Position numbers and translations under genes: made by a program. A stretch of DNA of 64,000 nt from CBDCGW01 sp964430745. Lineage in GTDB: Bacteria; Acidobacteriota; UBA890. Location of the stretch: positions 7,791 through 71,790 of the forward strand of contig CAYSHI010000304.1 of NCBI GenBank assembly GCA_964430745.1, written 5' to 3'. Shown piece by piece: positions 15,485 through 23,680 of the stretch (position 1 is the first letter of the stretch; every line of letters begins with the position of its first letter). The notes below the pieces were generated by a model. That model did no database searches and had not been told where the DNA came from. It worked only from the letters and a program-made list of their open reading frames with translations.

Positions 15485-16297
15485 ATGCTTTTGAACGCTG
15501 AAGAGCTGCTGGCGCTGGTAAACGGGGACACCGAGCCTGATCGGCTGGCCGATTTGCTTGATCGCCTCGAAAACTGCCCGGATAGCGCCGCTGCTCTCCA
15601 GGTTCTCGTGACGCTACGCGCCAACCGCGAAGAGGGCCTCGAGGCGCTCCGAGAGGCCGCGGAAACCGATCCCAAACGACTCATACAGCACCCCTCATGG
15701 CGTAATCCGGCCAATCCGGCCACACGCTGGGGTATCCAGCCTCTCCGCCTCGCCGCCTCGATCGCGATCGTCGGAATCATGGGCATCCTGGCAGCCACGT
15801 CGTTCTTCGGGGTACTGGGAGACCACGTTTCGGTGGTCTCGCTGGCGACGATCGAGTTCCAGGACAACACGGTGCGCGAAGAGGTCTCGCCAATCGAGCC
15901 CACCGCGAGAATCGGTGATCCCGCGTTCCGGGACGTCTCCGATGCGATTTCCGAACAGCGTTACGAAGATGCTCGTGTACTCCTGAGCGGGATGTCGCCG
16001 GACGATGCCAGCAGGGTCGAGATGTATCGCGGGATGACAGAGTATTTCGCCGGGAACCACGAGGACGCACTCAAATCGTTCGCGAAGGTCGTCAGCGAAG
16101 ATGACCCCAACGTGCGCCACCAGGCCTCCTGGTACGAGGCCAACGCCTACCTGGCCCTCAATCGGCCAATGGATGCATTGATCGCTTTCGAGAGGCTGAG
16201 CTCCGCAAAGGGTCTCCCTTTCGACGTGCAGGCCGCAGCGGCATACCGCGACCTCTGTGAGGCGCTGGGAATCAACAGTTCGGTGGGCACGAGCTAA
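15485..16297 (+). CDS. Membrane-anchored TPR protein, candidate anti-sigma factor
   Basis: 270 residues. The first 70 residues are an acidic helical domain (LNAEELLALVNGDTEPDRLADLLDRLENC) with the look of a cytosolic sigma-binding region, though no zinc-binding HxxxCxxC is present. One membrane helix at about 87-110 (PLRLAASIAIVGIMGILAATSFFGV). The periplasmic part (about 140-260) has TPR-like helices (YEDARVLLSGMSPDDASRVEMY, FAGNHEDALKSFAKVVSEDD, ALNRPMDALIAFERL). Position 72 bp after the ECF sigma gene suggests it holds that sigma at the membrane; this is inference from context. Confidence 0.65.
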   Translation: MLLNAEELLALVNGDTEPDRLADLLDRLENCPDSAAALQVLVTLRANREEGLEALREAAETDPKRLIQHPSWRNPANPATRWGIQPLRLAASIAIVGIMGILAATSFFGVLGDHVSVVSLATIEFQDNTVREEVSPIEPTARIGDPAFRDVSDAISEQRYEDARVLLSGMSPDDASRVEMYRGMTEYFAGNHEDALKSFAKVVSEDDPNVRHQASWYEANAYLALNRPMDALIAFERLSSAKGLPFDVQAAAAYRDLCEALGINSSVGTS

Positions 16298-16504
16298 GAC
16301 ACACCGCCGGAAGCCCCTGCGCCCGGCACCATGTCTCTACGGCCGTCACGCCTCGAAAGAGAGCGCCTACCCCGTTCCTGCTGGTTCCTTCCCCGCGCCG
16401 AGACCGGTGCATCTCCGCCCCCTCGAATAACGGTGCTGGAACCGAGATGGGCCAGCCGGTGACGAAAAAGCGCTGCCCCTTGGCCCCCGACGCCCGTTCC
16501 CGCG

Positions 16505-16524
16505 GGTGCCGAAATATCGGCACC
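16505..16524. promoter_or_regulatory. Palindrome, candidate enhancer (UAS) for a sigma-54 activator
   Basis: GGTGCCGA, four-base centre AATA, TCGGCACC: eight-base perfect arms. The TGCC...GGCA dyad has the size and symmetry bound by Fis-type HTH dimers of sigma-54 activators. It lies 117 bp before the -24 element. The activator gene lies 1.6 kb downstream, in convergent orientation. Confidence 0.5.
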
Positions 16525-16598
16525 TGCCCGCCAAGGTCTTCTCGGGCCGCCGATTTCACGTCATCTCGGCTTCGGCAACCTGCCCGTCGAATTCGCAC

Positions 16599-16620
16599 AA
16601 ACCCCTATGAGCATAGGGTT
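16599..16620. repeat. Inverted repeat just upstream of the sigma-54 promoter
   Basis: AAACCC-CTATG-AG-CATAG-GGTT, an imperfect dyad centred about 32 bp before the -24 element. It may be a second protein-binding site. Confidence 0.4.
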
Positions 16621-16640
16621 TCCTTCTATCGCGGACAGCC

Positions 16641-16656
16641 TGGCATGAGGCTTGCT
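16641..16656 (+). promoter_or_regulatory. Sigma-54 (-24/-12) promoter
   Basis: TGGCATGAGGCTTGCT: invariant GG at 16642-16643 and GC at 16654-16655 with exactly ten bases between, as required for RpoN. The match to TGGCAC-N5-TTGCT has one mismatch. Expected transcription start about 16667, 34 bases before the start codon of the beta-propeller gene. Confidence 0.8.
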
Positions 16657-16700
16657 ATTAAGAGGCGCAGAAGTTCACTGCAGCCAACAAGGAGCTTCAC

Positions 16701-17765
16701 ATGCCAAGGATCATCCAGCCGGTGGTATCGCCAAGGGGGCGTATCATCGTACTTACCGGCGCGACCCTGTGGCTCATCGCCGCGATGGTGCTTTCAGCGA
16801 CACCCGACGGGGTGCGCGCAAGCACCGGCGATGTAACACGCACGTTCGCGACCAACATTGTTCACTCCCTGGACGAGCTCGACGGGGCTCCCGGGATCCT
16901 CTACTACCCACGCGTCGCCACGGACGCGCTCGGGCGCGCATACGTCGCCGACGAAGGCCAGCATCACGTCGTTCGCCTGGCTGCCGACCTCCGCACAGCG
17001 GAAACCGTCTTCGGCAGGGAAGGCGCGGGCCCAGGCGAGCTTCGGATGCCCCACGACGTCGCCACCGACAGCAAAGGAAACGTCTTCGTCGCCGACCTGG
17101 AACTGAACCGCATCATCAAGTTCGCCGACGACGGCACCTTCGTGCGCCAGATTGCGGCACCGGGCGCGGCGTCCCTGCTGGTGGACTCGCAGGATCGTCT
17201 CATCGCCTACCCGGCGCCCGGAACGGCCCTCCTGCAGCGCTACGACAACGATCTCGACGAGATCGATACGCTGCTGGAGAAACCCGATCCCAAGAGATAT
17301 CGGTCGTCGCTGGGCGTGCTCCTTGCCATGGGACGAGACGATCATCTCTACGTGCTCGATCAGGCAGGCCCGACGCTTTCGGTTTACGACCGCGAGATGA
17401 ACCGGGTCGACGAGTGGAATGTCGAGCCACCGCAGCTCCGCGAATCTATCGACGCCCATCTGGAGACCATGCGGAAGCGGATGCCGGAAGGCTACACCGC
17501 GCACTGGAACGGCATTCAGTCGATGGCCATCGACCCGAGCGGCCAGCTTTTGGCTTTCTTCTACCTGGTGAAGGAATCCCCCGACGTCAAATACACCCAG
17601 GTGGCCTGGTACCAGGTCGACGGTACCCGCCTGTGGGTTGAAAAACGTAGCGGAAAGGTCCTGAGCGGCGCCCTGCTGCCCGGCGGCCATATGGTCGAAG
17701 GAAACGCGGAAGAGGTTTTCGTCCGCAAGCTTCAAACCACCCCCACGACCTCGGGCAACAACTGA
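16701..17765 (+). CDS. Secreted 6-bladed beta-propeller (NHL-like) protein
   Basis: 354 residues. A signal peptide (GRIIVLTGATLWLIAAMVLSA) ends near VRAS. The mature part has repeated NHL-type blades with a conserved rhythm of Asp-Gly turns and VFVAD/YVADE strands: YPRVATDALGRAYVADEGQHH, then VFGREGAGPGELRMPHDVATD and GNVFVADLELNRIIKFADDG. Such propellers usually bind ligands or proteins in the periplasm or at the surface. AAGGAG at 16689-16694 precedes the ATG. It is driven by the sigma-54 promoter and followed 40 bp later by a secreted Cys-rich mini-protein, probably in the same transcript. Confidence 0.82.
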   Translation: MPRIIQPVVSPRGRIIVLTGATLWLIAAMVLSATPDGVRASTGDVTRTFATNIVHSLDELDGAPGILYYPRVATDALGRAYVADEGQHHVVRLAADLRTAETVFGREGAGPGELRMPHDVATDSKGNVFVADLELNRIIKFADDGTFVRQIAAPGAASLLVDSQDRLIAYPAPGTALLQRYDNDLDEIDTLLEKPDPKRYRSSLGVLLAMGRDDHLYVLDQAGPTLSVYDREMNRVDEWNVEPPQLRESIDAHLETMRKRMPEGYTAHWNGIQSMAIDPSGQLLAFFYLVKESPDVKYTQVAWYQVDGTRLWVEKRSGKVLSGALLPGGHMVEGNAEEVFVRKLQTTPTTSGNN

Positions 17766-17805
17766 GATGCCTCCGACGGCCCAGCGGAACACAAGGAGAC
17801 AAACG

Positions 17806-18057
17806 ATGAGAAAGCAAGGAAAGCGCAACTGGTTCGATATCGCAACGACGTTGTGGGCGATCACGCTGGTGATCGTCGCCGTCACCTGGGTCGCCACGCC
17901 GGTCTTCGCCGGCGGCGGTCCCAACTGCATCGGCGTCTGCGTGGAAGAGGGTCTCTGCGAGGATGAGGGCGGCTGCAAGACCGCCGAGTACGAAGGTGGG
18001 CAGTGCGGCGGCGACTGCCGCGATGGCGGCGAGTGGACGTGCCCGATGGGTGTCTAG
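17806..18057 (+). CDS. Secreted Cys-rich mini-protein
   Basis: 83 residues. A basic N-terminus (MRKQGKRNW) and a strong hydrophobic helix (LWAITLVIVAVTWVATPVFA) form a signal peptide, with likely cleavage after VFA. The mature part is about 48 residues with seven Cys (NCIGVC, GLC, GGC, GQCGGDC, WTC) and many Gly and acidic residues. AAGGAG at 17793-17798 is an ideal ribosome site, supporting a real gene. A strong terminator follows 100 bp later. I recognise no family. It recalls the small exported peptides encoded next to 6-bladed beta-propellers in Bacteroidetes, but shares no motif I can cite. Confidence 0.78.
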   Translation: MRKQGKRNWFDIATTLWAITLVIVAVTWVATPVFAGGGPNCIGVCVEEGLCEDEGGCKTAEYEGGQCGGDCRDGGEWTCPMGV

Positions 18058-18159
18058 GCAAGCCTCGCGCCATCACGATTGGCTGCGGTGAATGGCGCGC
18101 GCCGGCTGGCGGGTCTTCCCCCCTTGCACCTGCCAACCGGCGCCGCGCCAACCGCTAAA

Positions 18160-18202
18160 CGCTTCGCGGCGAGCCGACGGGCTTGCCGCGAAGCGCTTTT
18201 TT
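18160..18202 (+). terminator. Intrinsic terminator after the propeller/mini-protein operon
   Basis: Ten-base perfect stem GCTTCGCGGC (18161-18170) with GCCGCGAAGC (18185-18194), then GC and six T (18197-18202). It ends the plus-strand operon before the convergent activator gene. Confidence 0.9.
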
Positions 18203-18270
18203 GTCCAAAAAATCGGCCCGCCGCGGCGCGCGGGAGGTGAGGCGCGCCGAGGGGGCCGCTTTCTTCGTTG

Positions 18271-19890
18271 CTATTGCACCCCGTAACGACGCAGCTTCGA
18301 CTGCAGCGTCGTGCGCGGGATGTCGAGCATCCGTGCCGCTTGGCTGATGTTGCCCTTGGCCATCGACAACACCTTACGCAGGTGGGCGGCGGTGGCACCG
18401 TCGAGGCTGAGGCTCTCGCGGCCGGCGCCGTTCCCGGCCCGCGCGAACGAACTCTTCCCGACCGTGCCCGCCGGCACAATCGCCAGGTCTGCAGCCGGGT
18501 AGACATCGGTGTTCCAGCCGCTCGAGCCGTCCATCGTCCGGCCGCTGCCGTTGTTGCGCCCGTTGCTCACCGAGCGCCCGTTGCTGTTCGATCTACCACT
18601 CCTGCCTGAACGCGGGTTGCCGTCGGACGGCGTGCGTCCGTTGGGGTTCCCGCTCCCGGAGGAGTCGTTTCCGGCCGCCCGAAACGCTCCCTGAAGACCC
18701 TCGGTGGCATCGGCCTCAGGTGCGCGCGTGGGCGAAGGAAGCAGCGTCAGCCGGGCGCCCGGCGCATGGCCACGAGGCGGATCCGACAGCCCCGGAAACG
18801 GAATGGACTCGATGCGTCCGGAGCAGGCCGTCGCGGCGGCGCGCAGCACGAGGTTGCGCAACTCGCGCACGTTGCCCGGAAACGGGTACCCCAACAAGCT
18901 TCCGAGCGCTTCAGACACGAGCTCCAGCGATTGTCCCCAACGTTCCTCGAGAACACGGACGAAGTGACGTGCCAACACAGGGATGTCGTCTAGCCTGTGG
19001 CGCAACGGTGGTACATCGATCGTCAGCGACGTCAGGCGGTAGTAGAGATCGCTGCGGAACCGGCCTGCGGCTACGTCCGCCGCGAGATCGCGGTTGGTGG
19101 CGGCGATGATGCGTACGTCGATCCGCTGCATGCGTCCCTCGTCGCCGAGTTGCTGCATCTCGCCGTATTCGAGGACACGCAACAAGGCCGCCTGCAGACC
19201 CGGTCCCATCTCGCCGATCTCGTCGAGGAACAGTGTCGCCCCATCGGCAATCTCGAAGCGTCCGCGCTGGTCGCGGACGGCGCCCGTAAAGGCGCCACGA
19301 CGATGCCCGAACAGCTCGCTGGCAATGAGCTCGTCCGGCACCGCGGCGCAGTTGATGGTGCTGAGCGGCAGGTCGTTGCGAGAGCTGACGCAGTGCACCA
19401 TCTGCGCGATGAGCTCCTTGCCGACGCCGGTTTCTCCCTGGATCAGCACGGGCTCGTCCAACGCTGCATAGCGGCGTGCCAGCATCTCGACGTGTCGAAT
19501 ACCCGGGCTGTGCCCGACGATGGTCTGCTGCAGACCTTCATCGCCGAGGCACCGGCGCGCTTCCCAGGTTGCCAGCATCTCGGCAACCCGCGCAGCATGC
19601 TCGTGCGCCGATCCGTTGACGGGCTCGGCCGCCTCCAGACCGACAGTGCCGCATACGCGTCCGGCAAGATCGACCGGAACCTCTACGCCATACGGGTACC
19701 GGGACGCCGCGGGATCTCCGGCCGCCTCGACGGTGTGGGCCTGGAGCTTCGCCCAGGCTCGTCGGGCGCCGGGGGCGGTGAGACAATCGCTCGCCGCCGC
19801 ATGAAGTGCCGCCTCGCGATCCGCATCCTGCGGAGGACGGCATAGGAACTCCAACAGTCCAGACTCGGCCAGGTTACCGGCCTGCATCAT
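18271..19890 (-). CDS. Sigma-54-dependent transcriptional activator with a low-complexity linker
   Basis: 539 residues. The N-terminal 120 residues are not a receiver domain; they look like a small sensor of unknown fold. The AAA+ core has Walker A GETGVGKE at 152-159, the sigma-54-contacting GAFTGA at 199-204, a Walker B-like TLFLDEIGEM near 220, and the FPGNVRELRN sensor II region. A Ser/Gly/Asn/Arg-rich linker of about 90 residues (roughly 400-490) leads to a Fis-type HTH (ISQAARMLDIPRTTLQSKLRRYG). It converges on the propeller operon with a sigma-54 promoter and is the natural candidate activator. Confidence 0.9.
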   Translation of the reverse strand: MMQAGNLAESGLLEFLCRPPQDADREAALHAAASDCLTAPGARRAWAKLQAHTVEAAGDPAASRYPYGVEVPVDLAGRVCGTVGLEAAEPVNGSAHEHAARVAEMLATWEARRCLGDEGLQQTIVGHSPGIRHVEMLARRYAALDEPVLIQGETGVGKELIAQMVHCVSSRNDLPLSTINCAAVPDELIASELFGHRRGAFTGAVRDQRGRFEIADGATLFLDEIGEMGPGLQAALLRVLEYGEMQQLGDEGRMQRIDVRIIAATNRDLAADVAAGRFRSDLYYRLTSLTIDVPPLRHRLDDIPVLARHFVRVLEERWGQSLELVSEALGSLLGYPFPGNVRELRNLVLRAAATACSGRIESIPFPGLSDPPRGHAPGARLTLLPSPTRAPEADATEGLQGAFRAAGNDSSGSGNPNGRTPSDGNPRSGRSGRSNSNGRSVSNGRNNGSGRTMDGSSGWNTDVYPAADLAIVPAGTVGKSSFARAGNGAGRESLSLDGATAAHLRKVLSMAKGNISQAARMLDIPRTTLQSKLRRYGVQ

Positions 19891-19920
19891 GACTCACCTC
19901 CCCTTGCTTGTGCCTCCCCC

Positions 19921-19997
19921 GTCGTTAGGGTCAGATGCACCCCTACATTACATAACGGTCGGGGTGCCTCCCCTTACGACCGCATCTGCATCTGACC
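19921..19997 (-). promoter_or_regulatory. Nested, mutually exclusive inverted repeats upstream of the sigma-54 activator
   Basis: Three arm pairs: GGTCAGATGCA (19929-19939) with TGCATCTGACC (19987-19997), 11/11; GCACCCC (19937-19943) with GGGGTGC (19961-19967), 7/7; and GTCGTTAGGG (19921-19930) with CCCTTACGAC (19971-19980), 9/10. The first pair shares bases with the other two, so the folds compete. They lie 31-107 bp before the start codon and may be operators (autoregulation) or a switching leader. Confidence 0.5.
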
Positions 19998-20173
19998 GGC
20001 ATTTTGGCTGCGGTAGGCTGCGGTGATCAGTGCTGATGCGTTCAAGACAGTGCACCAAAAAATGACACATTGCCAGCCCCCCACGGAGGTTCAAGGGCTA
20101 CAATCGGCGCGACATTCATCACCATGCAAAACAGTGCCCGCGAACTCGCTATCGTTTGCGATCGGAGAGAGCG

Positions 20174-20785
20174 ATGCCTACCCGTCCATTGCCGGCCGGC
20201 CTAGTGCTCATGGCTTCCGTCACGTTGCTCGTTCCCGCTGCCGCGACGGCGGGGCCGGAGTTGACGTTTTCGATCGGCGCGATCATCGGCGACTCGCTCA
20301 CGGACGTCCTCCAGGTGCGCCCCGAGAACCTCACGGAGGGATTCCAGAACGCTCCGTTCTTCGCCGGACGCGTGGGCTGGAGCGCCTTCCCCTTCGCTAT
20401 CGAGGGGACCTTGGCCTATAGCCCCAGTGCGGTGAACATTGCCGGCGTGGGCAGTCTCGACGCGAACCTCGTCTACGCCGAAGCGGAGCTGCAGATCCTC
20501 ATCTTGCCGGGGCCGATCGCTCCGTTCGTGGGCGGCGGAATCGGCATCCACTCGATCGATATCCGCTCGCTCATCGTGCCGCGCGAAACCGTCGTCGGCT
20601 ACACCCTCGGCGGCGGACTCAAAGCAGCGTTCGGCTCACTCGGTCTGCGCGTGGACCTGCGCGACCACATCACGCCCCTGAAGGTCGCCGACCTTAGCGA
20701 CGAGTTCCTCACCGTGATCGGCATCGTCAACAACACGACGATCCACAATGTGGAGTTGTCCGGAGGGATCACCATCCGCTTTTGA
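20174..20785 (+). CDS. Small outer-membrane beta-barrel protein
   Basis: 203 residues. A signal peptide (PAGLVLMASVTLLVPAAATAG) precedes alternating-hydrophobic strands typical of an eight-stranded barrel: LTFSIGAIIGD, FFAGRVGWSAFPFAIEGTLAY, DANLVYAEAELQILI, IAPFVGGGIGIHSI, VGYTLGGGLKAAFGSLGLRVDLRDH. It ends in SGGITIRF, with the C-terminal Phe used by BamA. ATG 20174 follows GGAGAGA. Function unknown; small barrels of this type are often structural or adhesive. Confidence 0.78.
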   Translation: MPTRPLPAGLVLMASVTLLVPAAATAGPELTFSIGAIIGDSLTDVLQVRPENLTEGFQNAPFFAGRVGWSAFPFAIEGTLAYSPSAVNIAGVGSLDANLVYAEAELQILILPGPIAPFVGGGIGIHSIDIRSLIVPRETVVGYTLGGGLKAAFGSLGLRVDLRDHITPLKVADLSDEFLTVIGIVNNTTIHNVELSGGITIRF

Positions 20786-20794
20786 AGTAGGCGA

Positions 20795-20905
20795 GCGCGG
20801 AGAGGGGCGATGGCTGCGTTGCGCTTGTTTCGATCGCTTCCGCGTACTGATGTACGCGTCCGCTCACGAAGACGGCGCGCGCCTTGCCCTCGCCCCTCTC
20901 CGCGC
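20795..20905. repeat. 111-bp palindromic element between convergent genes
   Basis: Arms GCGCGGAGAGGGGCGA (20795-20810) and TCGCCCCTCTCCGCGC (20890-20905) are perfect 16-base inverted repeats. The centre carries a smaller hairpin GCGTAC-TGAT-GTACGC. There is no T-run. It looks like a REP/BIME-type extragenic palindrome and could serve as a bidirectional transcription stop. Confidence 0.55.
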
Positions 20906-20979
20906 CCGCTGCAGGTTTCTGTCGGGTTGCGGGGGCACCTCGGGTGCTCCCGCGCCTCGGCCGGCTGCTTCCACCGGCG

Positions 20980-21999
20980 CTAACGGAGATTCTGGCGGAA
21001 GAAGCGGACTACCAGGAAGGCGTCGATGAGATAGAAGGGGGGGCGGCCCAGGGTGTAGTGGCCGCACGGGAGGATGGCCCGGCGGAAACCGACCTCGGCG
21101 TCGCGCAGGGAATCGGCGAGGGCCTGCGCGTGCTGCGGAAGGAAGATCGGGTCGTAGGCTCCGGAGACCAGAAGCAGGGCGGGCTGCCGGTCGTACAGGC
21201 GGTCGGTGAAATGAGCCGGAGAGATCGGTGCCCAGCAGCGTCGCAGGGTCTCCAGGTCGATGTGCCCGTCGAGGCTCTCGCGGACGTGCCGCGTCGCCAG
21301 ACCCTCCCACACGACATCGGCGAAGTACCCGGCGACATGATTGAATGCGGCGGCGTCGATCCCTTCCTCGTGTGTGAGGGCGAGGAAGCCGACACAGGAT
21401 CCGAGGCTCGTGCCCATCAGGCCGATGCGCCGGTATCCCTGCGCCCGCAGCCAGGCCACCGCGAGGCGAACTTCAACCACCGCCCGCCGTACCTCCTGTA
21501 ATGTCAATCCCAGCACCGGGCTGACCATGGCGTCCGCTCGCACCATACGCGGGGGGCGGCGATCCTCGTGGTAGGGCAGCGTCATTCGCAAGGCATCGAA
21601 ACCGAATCGGCTGAGAATTCGGCACGCGCCCACCATCGAGTCTTCGTCGGCATTCCACTGCGGGATCACGACAATGGCGCGGCCGTCCGCGTCCGCGGCC
21701 TCGAACATGCGCGCCGACGCCCGCCGCACTTCGGGATCCTCGCTCGGAAGCGGAGAGTCGAAGGTGAGCCGGTGGCCGTCGAAGACCGCGCCCGACATCG
21801 CGCCGATCCGGTAAAAGTCGGTACTCGCGCGGCGCATCTCGGCCGCCATATCTGCCAGCTCCGAGCCGTCCGACACGCGCTGCGGATCGACGAGGCCCGC
21901 GAGATGATCGACGCCCAGTCCGAATTCCTGGGATCGCCGATCGTCCGCGTGATCGTCGAAGATCGAACGCTCCCATCGGTGAAAGAAACGACGCAGCAT
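20980..21999 (-). CDS. Alpha/beta hydrolase, ABHD18-like
   Basis: 339 residues. The nucleophile elbow GTSLGS near residue 200 gives Ser; an Asp (VSGAYDPIF) and a His (LPCGHYTLG) complete a plausible triad late in the sequence. The N-terminal region (RFFHRWERSIFDDH) and LTLQEVRRAVVEVRLAVAWLRAQGYRRIGLMGTSLGS resemble the ABHD18/DUF2048 group. Substrate unknown; likely an ester or lipid hydrolase in the cytosol, as no signal peptide is seen. It stands alone, convergent with the barrel gene. Confidence 0.8.
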   Translation of the reverse strand: MLRRFFHRWERSIFDDHADDRRSQEFGLGVDHLAGLVDPQRVSDGSELADMAAEMRRASTDFYRIGAMSGAVFDGHRLTFDSPLPSEDPEVRRASARMFEAADADGRAIVVIPQWNADEDSMVGACRILSRFGFDALRMTLPYHEDRRPPRMVRADAMVSPVLGLTLQEVRRAVVEVRLAVAWLRAQGYRRIGLMGTSLGSCVGFLALTHEEGIDAAAFNHVAGYFADVVWEGLATRHVRESLDGHIDLETLRRCWAPISPAHFTDRLYDRQPALLLVSGAYDPIFLPQHAQALADSLRDAEVGFRRAILPCGHYTLGRPPFYLIDAFLVVRFFRQNLR

Positions 22000-22112
22000 G
22001 GCCCGCCGATGCTAGCAGGGCGCCGAAGCCGCGCCGACAAGGTGGCAATAACGGCCCGCGCTCGGTAGATTGCCGGCGGGCACTTACGTCGCCGGACAAG
22101 GGAGAGTTCGTC

Positions 22113-23576
22113 ATTTCCGCATCGCCCCTGCCGCTACGGCGGACGAAAATCGTCTGTACGCTCGGCCCCGCCACGGAGAGCTTCGAGCAGATTCGCGCCC
22201 TGTTCGAGGCGGGCATGGACGTTGCCCGCCTGAACTTCTCGCACGGCACCATCGAGTGGCACCGTGAGCGGGCCCGCATGCTTCGGGCAATCTCCGAGGA
22301 TGCCGGACGGCCGATCGGCATTCTCCAGGACCTGCCGGGACCCAAGATCCGCGTCGGCGAGTTTCCCAAGGGTCCGGTGAAGCTCAAGGCGGGGAACACG
22401 TTCATCCTCAGCACCGACCCGGTCGACGGCAACAAGCGACGCGCCTCGATCAACCATCCCGAGCTCGCTGAGCAGGTACAGCCCGGCGACCCGATCCTTC
22501 TGTCCGACGGCAACATCCAGATGACGGTGGAGTCGATCGACGAGCGCGGCATCGTCTGCAAGGTCACGGTGGGCGGCAGGCTCGGTCCGCACAAAGGCGT
22601 GAACCTGCCCACCCGCTCGCTCTCGATCCCGGCGATGACCGCCTACGACTACGAAGCTCTCGCCGCCGGTCTCGACATGGGCGTCGACTTCGTTGCCATG
22701 TCCTTCGTTCGCACCCGCGACGATGTCGAGCTGGCCCGCCAGGCGATGCGTGATCACGGCCGCGAGATTCCCATCATCGCCAAGATCGAAAAACACGAGG
22801 CGGTGGCCAATCTCGACGACATCATCGGCGCCGTCGACGGCGTCATGGTGGCGCGTGGCGACCTGGCGGTCGACATCCCGCTCTGGGACGTACCGCAAGT
22901 GCAGAAACGAGTCATCGCGACGGCCAACAACGCAGCCAAGCCCGTGATCACGGCAACGCAGATGTTGCTGTCGATGGTCGACTCGCCACGACCTGCCCGC
23001 GCCGAGACCAGCGACGTCGCCAACGCCCTGTACGACGGCACCGACGCCGTCATGCTCTCGGAGGAAACGGCCATAGGCCATCACGCCGTCGAGGCGGTCG
23101 ACGTGATGGCGAAGATCTGTATCGCCACCGAGCGCGAGCGCTACAAGCCGGGCACTTTCAACAGCCTGCCGGAGCACCGCCGGCACCTCGTCCCGGACAC
23201 GGTTGCCGCGGCTGCGTGCATGGTTGCCCGGCTCCTGCAGGCAACGGCACTGGTCGTCCCGACCCGGACCGGAAGCTCGGCGATAAAGATCGCCGCCTGC
23301 AGGCCCACCCAGCCCATCGTCGCCATCGGAACCCACATCGAAGCGGTCAGTCGAATGACGCTGATCTGGGGAGTGATACCCATCTACGGTGAGGAGCTAT
23401 TGACCCACGAGTCGATGCTCATGGAGGTCGAGCGGCGCGGCGAAGCAGCCGGCCTGCTCCACGACGGCGACCTCCTCGTGGTCACCGCGGGATTTCCGGT
23501 GGGTGGGCCCGGCAGCACCAACACGGTTACCGTCAAGACCGTGGGCGAACAGTTGATCACGATCGGCTCGGAATGA
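22113..23576 (+). CDS. pyk: Pyruvate kinase (apparent non-ATG start)
   Basis: About 487 residues. RRTKIVCTLGPATESFEQI opens the barrel, followed by ARLNFSHGT, ILQDLPGPKIRVGEF, the B-domain, IIAKIEKHEAV (catalytic Lys) and MVARGDLAVDIP (metal site), then a regulatory C-domain ending in the PVGGPGSTNTV-type ATP/effector region. It converts PEP and ADP to pyruvate and ATP. The first in-frame ATG (22215) would remove the conserved N-terminal strand, so translation must start upstream. No ATG, GTG or TTG is available there; ATT at 22113, seven bases after GGGAGA, is the best candidate, with CTG 22128 as second. Confidence 0.93.
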   Translation: MSASPLPLRRTKIVCTLGPATESFEQIRALFEAGMDVARLNFSHGTIEWHRERARMLRAISEDAGRPIGILQDLPGPKIRVGEFPKGPVKLKAGNTFILSTDPVDGNKRRASINHPELAEQVQPGDPILLSDGNIQMTVESIDERGIVCKVTVGGRLGPHKGVNLPTRSLSIPAMTAYDYEALAAGLDMGVDFVAMSFVRTRDDVELARQAMRDHGREIPIIAKIEKHEAVANLDDIIGAVDGVMVARGDLAVDIPLWDVPQVQKRVIATANNAAKPVITATQMLLSMVDSPRPARAETSDVANALYDGTDAVMLSEETAIGHHAVEAVDVMAKICIATERERYKPGTFNSLPEHRRHLVPDTVAAAACMVARLLQATALVVPTRTGSSAIKIAACRPTQPIVAIGTHIEAVSRMTLIWGVIPIYGEELLTHESMLMEVERRGEAAGLLHDGDLLVVTAGFPVGGPGSTNTVTVKTVGEQLITIGSE

Positions 23577-23680
23577 CGATGAGCTATTCCGCCATCGGCG
23601 CGAGGCGGTCCGAATCCGCGCGGACACACCTGGCGCCCACCACGGCCCGGTGGCACTGTTAGCCCCTCAACGGAGGCAGC

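Larger units (their letters stand above)
16298..16700 (+). other. 403-bp regulatory intergenic region
   Basis: No gene is apparent. It carries a perfect dyad at 16505-16524, a hairpin at 16599-16620 and a sigma-54 promoter at 16641-16656, listed separately. The layout (dyad about 140 bp upstream of a -24/-12 promoter) is what an enhancer-driven sigma-54 gene needs. Confidence 0.6.
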
